Assembly: GCA_963576725.1 (NCBI GenBank)
Contig: OY755237.1
Location: 53,597,674 to 53,661,673, forward strand
Length of the DNA stretch: 64,000 bases
Reading direction: 5' to 3'
Source of the DNA: Azorinus chamasolen
Lineage: Eukaryota > Mollusca > Bivalvia > Cardiida > Solecurtidae
This document shows, in pieces, positions 60,598 to 64,000 of this stretch (its first letter is position 1; every line of letters begins with the position of its first letter). Position numbers and translations under genes: made by a program. The notes below the pieces were generated by a model, which made no database searches, was not told where the DNA came from, and was given only the letters and a program-made list of their open reading frames with translations.

Positions 60598-60944
60598 ACA
60601 CTTTCTTTGCAGTACATGCTGAGGTAAATTATTGTGTAAACAAATTTCAATTAATAAGCCTATTCTCGATCAACTTTAATATTAAACAGGACAGCGAGGG
60701 GAATTAAATGAGAATGTCGGAGTTGATGTGACTAAAGTAACAGCCGGACAGTTGTAACATTTGATGCTCTATGAGATTACTGTTCGTATATTTGGCTAAA
60801 TGGGAATAATTGTTCCAAGCATTTTTATCCATTGAATTACTAATGGCATCTCATCTGGATCTAAACTGCTGGCAGAGCATTTGTCAGCAAACTAAAACGG
60901 TGCTTAAATTTTGGTGACGTGTTGGACTAATGCTTTGCTGTCAA
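60598..60944. other. Single-copy DNA, no feature recognised
   Basis: A D-like CATCTCATCTGGATCTAAACTG occurs at 60847. Otherwise unassigned. Confidence 0.4.
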
Positions 60945-61095
60945 ACAATAAATCTGTGAGAACCTGTACAAACAGTGTTGATCCAGATGAAATGCTTAGA
61001 ATTTTGGCATCTTATCAGGATCCAAACTGTTTGACACTGATCAGACGACAAATTTTGCAGACAACAGTTACTCTGTGGTCAAAGAGTAAAGTGTT
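60945..61095 (+). mobile_element. Family D MITE, ends worn
   Basis: GTACAAACAGTGTTGATCCAG to AGGATCCAAACTGTTTGAC; GCAGACAACAGTTAC. Confidence 0.7.
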
Positions 61096-61150
61096 TGTAG
61101 TAGGACTCTGAGATGCCTTGATAACTATGATGGTTCAGAGTCTCTGGGTT

Positions 61151-61378
61151 TTAACCCATTACCTCATAAGCTATTTTTAGATCCAACAACTTTGAATAAA
61201 TCTACTGAAAAGGAGCATTAACTAGAGAAAAAGGAAACTTTTAGAATTTTGTAGTTTGAAACCATTGTGATAAATAGAGCATTTGCTCCTAGGAGCAAAT
61301 GCTCTATTTATCACAATGGTTTCAATAGGTGATTTTTACAGAAGCGTAGAAAGGTGTATTTATGGAGGAAAGGGTTAA
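61151..61378 (-). mobile_element. TTAA MITE family A, complete
   Basis: TTAACCCATTACCTCATAAG to GGAGGAAAGGGTTAA; apex GCTCCTAGGAGC. Confidence 0.93.
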
Positions 61379-61458
61379 ATATTGTCTACAAGGTTTGCCG
61401 GGTGCTGAAATTCTCAAATTGAAGTTTTTCTTCTACTTCTCTTTGAAAATAGAATAAT

Positions 61459-61845
61459 TTAACCCGTTCCCTGTTTAATAATCATGTAAGAAATAATGAC
61501 TTTATGAACATATATTGACTGATTTTATATGATGGCATTATGTATAAGGATGTTGTAGCTCAGACATAAACTGTAGAATCAAATCTGTATTATACTATAA
61601 GCAAGCAGAGCAAACCCTGATCAGGTGACTCCAGTACAGGAGCCATCTGCTTTAGGTCTACTCTGTTTACAAATGCGTGACACGGCATTTATATGAGGGA
61701 TATAGGCATTAATTATGAAATTACAATTAAATCTGACTTCAGATTCTACTAATACAAAGTAAATGTGTTTGTATGTCATTGTAAAAAATCAGCTATTAAT
61801 TATTCATGACATTCATAAATATTCAATACGCAAATGATTTTGCAA
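61459..61845 (-). mobile_element. Family B MITE and a following B tail
   Basis: TTTAACCCGTTCCCTG, hairpin GCAAGCAGAGCAAACCC to GGTCTACTCTGTTTAC, GAGGGATATAGGCATTAA (61712). Then a forward B tail, TTCAGATTCTACTAAT to CATTCATAAATATTC. Confidence 0.75.
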
Positions 61846-61919
61846 ATGGCAAATTTGGCAGTTGGAGGCATTGCTCAGAATGTGTGTAGTATAGGACATC
61901 TGATCAAGATGCAAAATAT

Positions 61920-62286
61920 TTAACTCTTTCCCTGTTGAATATTCATGTCAGAAATAATGAGATTATGAATATTTATTAGCTAATATAATTTTATAAGCAA
62001 ACAGAGCAGACCCTGATCTCAGTCTACTCTGTCTGCAAAGGCATGAAAAGGTGTTTATATGAGGGCAAGAAACATTGTGCTGTATGAATACTTAAACTTC
62101 GTTGTTAGCTCAATTTTTATGCTGGTAATGAACAAGAAAACAAAACTGTAGAATCAGATCTATATAATTCCATGAGCAAACAGAGCCGACTCTAATAAGA
62201 TGGATCCTACAGGAGCCAGACTGATCGGAGTCTGCTGTGTTTGCAATGACGTTTAAGGACGTATCTATTGGAATAAAGGATTACAA
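61920..62286 (-). mobile_element. Two family B copies
   Basis: 61920-62073: TTAACTCTTTCCCTG, GCAAACAGAGCAGACCCTG, CAGTCTACTCTGTCTGC. 62095-62286: AAACTGTAGAATCAGATC, GCAAACAGAGCCGACTC, GGAGTCTGCTGTGTTTGC, GGAATAAAGGATTA. Confidence 0.75.
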
Positions 62287-62714
62287 ATCTCAAGCGATGA
62301 GGGCTTACTGTGTTCATCAAATCCTATGAAAACATTCAGAAATCTTGACTTGGCATGTATATTATGTATAAGCAAGTTGCCTGACAGAGCGTGTGTGAGT
62401 TTTATGACAGATGAAGAAATAAAGTGTCGGGAGGATTTAAAAACTTAGAATTTGTTTATGCTTCAAACTTGCAAGTAGATTTTCAGTATGATATAACTGA
62501 CAACACCATTATCATTACATCTGTTTAGATTTATAAATATGTCCACACATAGCACGGGTAATATTCACATTTTCTTGTACCAGTGTTGTGGAACAGTACG
62601 AAACTAAGTGCTTGAAGGATTTATTCTGGAATTTGAATACCGCTTAATAATATTTTTATTATAAATATAAAATAAGGCAATTTATTGCCACGGTAAACAA
62701 TACGGAATCTTTAA
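62287..62714. other. Single-copy DNA, no gene recognised
   Basis: AT-rich, no shared repeats, all frames short. Confidence 0.45.
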
Positions 62715-62934
62715 CAAATAAGCAAACAGACAGCTTCTACAGGATCTACGCTGTTTGTGAAAGCATTAAAAGATGTATATATAATGAAGTGAAGGGATAA
62801 ATTGAGGTGTTCTTAAATTTTGATCTGCTGCAACTTTTACTATTTCCAATTCGAGAACTTATTGATTGAATGTCAGTTACCTGGATTCTGATGAGGAGCT
62901 CAGTTACTTGAGGTGACTGGATGCAGCTTTCTCC
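62715..62934 (-). mobile_element. Worn B and D fragments
   Basis: B: AAGCAAACAGACAGCTTCTACAGG, CTACGCTGTTTG (62720-62800). D: CCTGGATTCTGATGAGGAGCTC (62880). Confidence 0.5.
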
Positions 62935-63058
62935 TCACATGCAGGGCAAAAGTAATGCAGAAAGCTCATATAGGAGATTTCTGCATTACTTTTGACCTGC
63001 ATAAAGCTATCACCTGCCTTACAGACCAATAATTAAATCTATTTTTGGTGGCCGCTTA
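62935..63058 (+). mobile_element. Family F MITE, cut by A
   Basis: CATGCAGGGCAAAAGTAATGC to GCATTACTTTTGACCTGC; GGTGGCCGC, then the A at TTAA. Confidence 0.78.
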
Positions 63059-63266
63059 ACCCTTTCCCTCATAGGCCATTTTTAGATCCAACCACTTTGA
63101 ATAAATCTACCGAAAAGGAGCATTAACTAGAGAAAAGGAACATTTTAGAATTTTGTAGTTTGAAACCATTAACCTGTAGGAGCAAAATGCTCTATTTATC
63201 ACAATGGTTTCATAAAGTGACTTTTACAGAGGCGTAGAAAGGTGTATTTATGGAGGAAAGGGTTAA
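63056..63266 (-). mobile_element. TTAA MITE family A
   Basis: TTAACCCTTTCCCTCATAGG to GGAGGAAAGGGTTAA; left hairpin arm shortened. Confidence 0.9.
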
Positions 63267-63364
63267 TATTCCTATAAAGTTTCCTTTTCTCTAGTTAATG
63301 CTCCTTTTCGGTAGTTTATTCAAAGAGGTTGAATCTAAAAATAGCCAATGGAGGAATGGGTTAA
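63263..63364 (+). mobile_element. Family A right half, TTAA at both ends
   Basis: TTAATATTCCTATAAAG, then CCTTTTCTCTAGTTAATGC to GGAGGAATGGGTTAA. GGGTTAATATTC occurs at both edges (63260 and 63358). Confidence 0.85.
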
Positions 63365-63844
63365 TATTCACAAAGTCATTAATTTTTACTTGAATATTCA
63401 TTAAGTGAAGGATTACGTGTCATAACAGGTTAAAGGTCGTGACAGAACATATCCAATGAAAATTTAGATAAATTGTTATGACATTTGGGACTTGAGCAGC
63501 GAAGTATGCCAAAAGGCATACCTGAGTCTGGAGACCTTTAGTCTGCCCTAGGCAAATTTGTGACTACCTTTTGTTACAACTTTGATCCAGAAGACACCCT
63601 GAGAAACTGTGTGTCTTGTAAGAATTGAAAAATAATGTTTGACTTTCCAATTTTGTTATTCAAGAAAGAAAGGGATGATAAAGCCACTTTGTGAATTGGA
63701 AATCATCATTATGTTTTGGCAACATTTTTGTCTGTGCTTGGGGATCACTAGCTGGCTTGTCAAAGTCTTCAGGTATACAAACAGGACTGAAGCATGTACA
63801 TGTGTATTAGAATTAGAGCAAAAAAAAGGCTCACTTGTGTGCTT
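63365..63844. other. Single-copy DNA, no gene recognised
   Basis: Small hairpin GTATGCCAAAAGGCATAC at 63504-63521. The opposite-strand frames at 63639-63866 show no family motif. Confidence 0.4.
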
Positions 63845-64000
63845 TTCAACCCTTTCCTTCATATAAACTCAAATTCACACATTTGCAGACGGCCTCATAG
63901 ACCCAGATCTGATGGCTCCTATAGGAGGGGTCTGATCAGGGTCTGTTCTGTTTGCTTCTTGAATTACATAGATCTGATACTACACTCTCTGCCATGGTAA
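63845..64000 (+). mobile_element. Family B MITE, cut by the window edge
   Basis: TCAACCCTTTCCTTC, hairpin GCAGACGGCCTCATAGACCC to GGGTCTGTTCTGTTTGC with CTCCTATAGGAG apex, GATCTGATACTACAC. Confidence 0.88.

Overview
The window looks like eukaryotic, AT-rich, gene-free DNA from a marine or freshwater invertebrate. A bivalve mollusc is my best guess. The clues are dispersed elements opening in TATGCCC or TAGCTCACCTGAGC with CGTCTGTC microsatellites and GGTCAAGGTCA modules, and SINE-like elements ending in GACGTTAAACCCAA(CTCA)n. These designs are familiar from bivalve genomes, but the assignment rests on memory, not on a search. I find no convincing protein-coding gene, rRNA, tRNA or CRISPR. The longest open frames are all by-products of tandem repeats or MITE hairpins. 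One juxtaposed splice acceptor/donor at 27541-27555 fits, but does not prove, a position inside a long intron.

Almost everything is short non-autonomous transposons, many of them intact. Five families (A-E) carry TTAA at both ends with CCCTT-type inverted termini, as piggyBac-like MITEs do. A (~225 bp) has a GAAACCATTGTGATAAATAGAGC hairpin arm. B (~230 bp) has GCAAACAGAGTAGACCC, C (~200 bp) GCAAACAGTGTAGACCC, D (214 bp) CAAACAGTTTGGATCC, and E (250 bp) AAATAGTGCAGACCC. Family F has TACAGTAGAACC-type termini and TA ends (pogo/Tc1-mariner-like) with a TTAATGCAGG hairpin. G has CAGAGCTNCAGATAA termini and a TTTCTCCACCAAACC hairpin. Several A, C, D and E copies sit exactly at a TTAA inside another MITE, so the target duplication can be read directly and insertions can be ordered in time. 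Orientation convention: + means A starts with CCTCCATAAATACGCC, B-E have the listed arm upstream of the longer flank, and F/G as read.

Layout. 1-1930: 30/34-bp minisatellite. 2130-5175: C element split by a 2.4-kb inverted-repeat element that is itself split by a 1.8-kb TATGCCCCC element (O5). 5176-8440: MITEs, a decayed SINE and a 42-bp minisatellite. 8509-12774: a 4.27-kb element (K) with 31/32-bp inverted termini and clusters of a 14-bp palindrome near both ends. 12776-15954: five-level nest of G, A, O1, O2 and MITEs. 16-24 kb: MITEs, a SINE-like insert with an 11-bp target duplication, a poly-G/poly-C fold-back, and minisatellites arising inside MITEs. 24-64 kb: dense MITEs with scattered O-type fragments, a hAT-like element with a BED-finger remnant (53792-54129) and a GC-rich insert (58191-58305).

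The main biological interest is in these mobile elements: unrelated families share the hairpin apex GCTCCTATAGGAGC, two families have produced full palindromes from one terminal half, and element K has a regular motif architecture I do not recognise.
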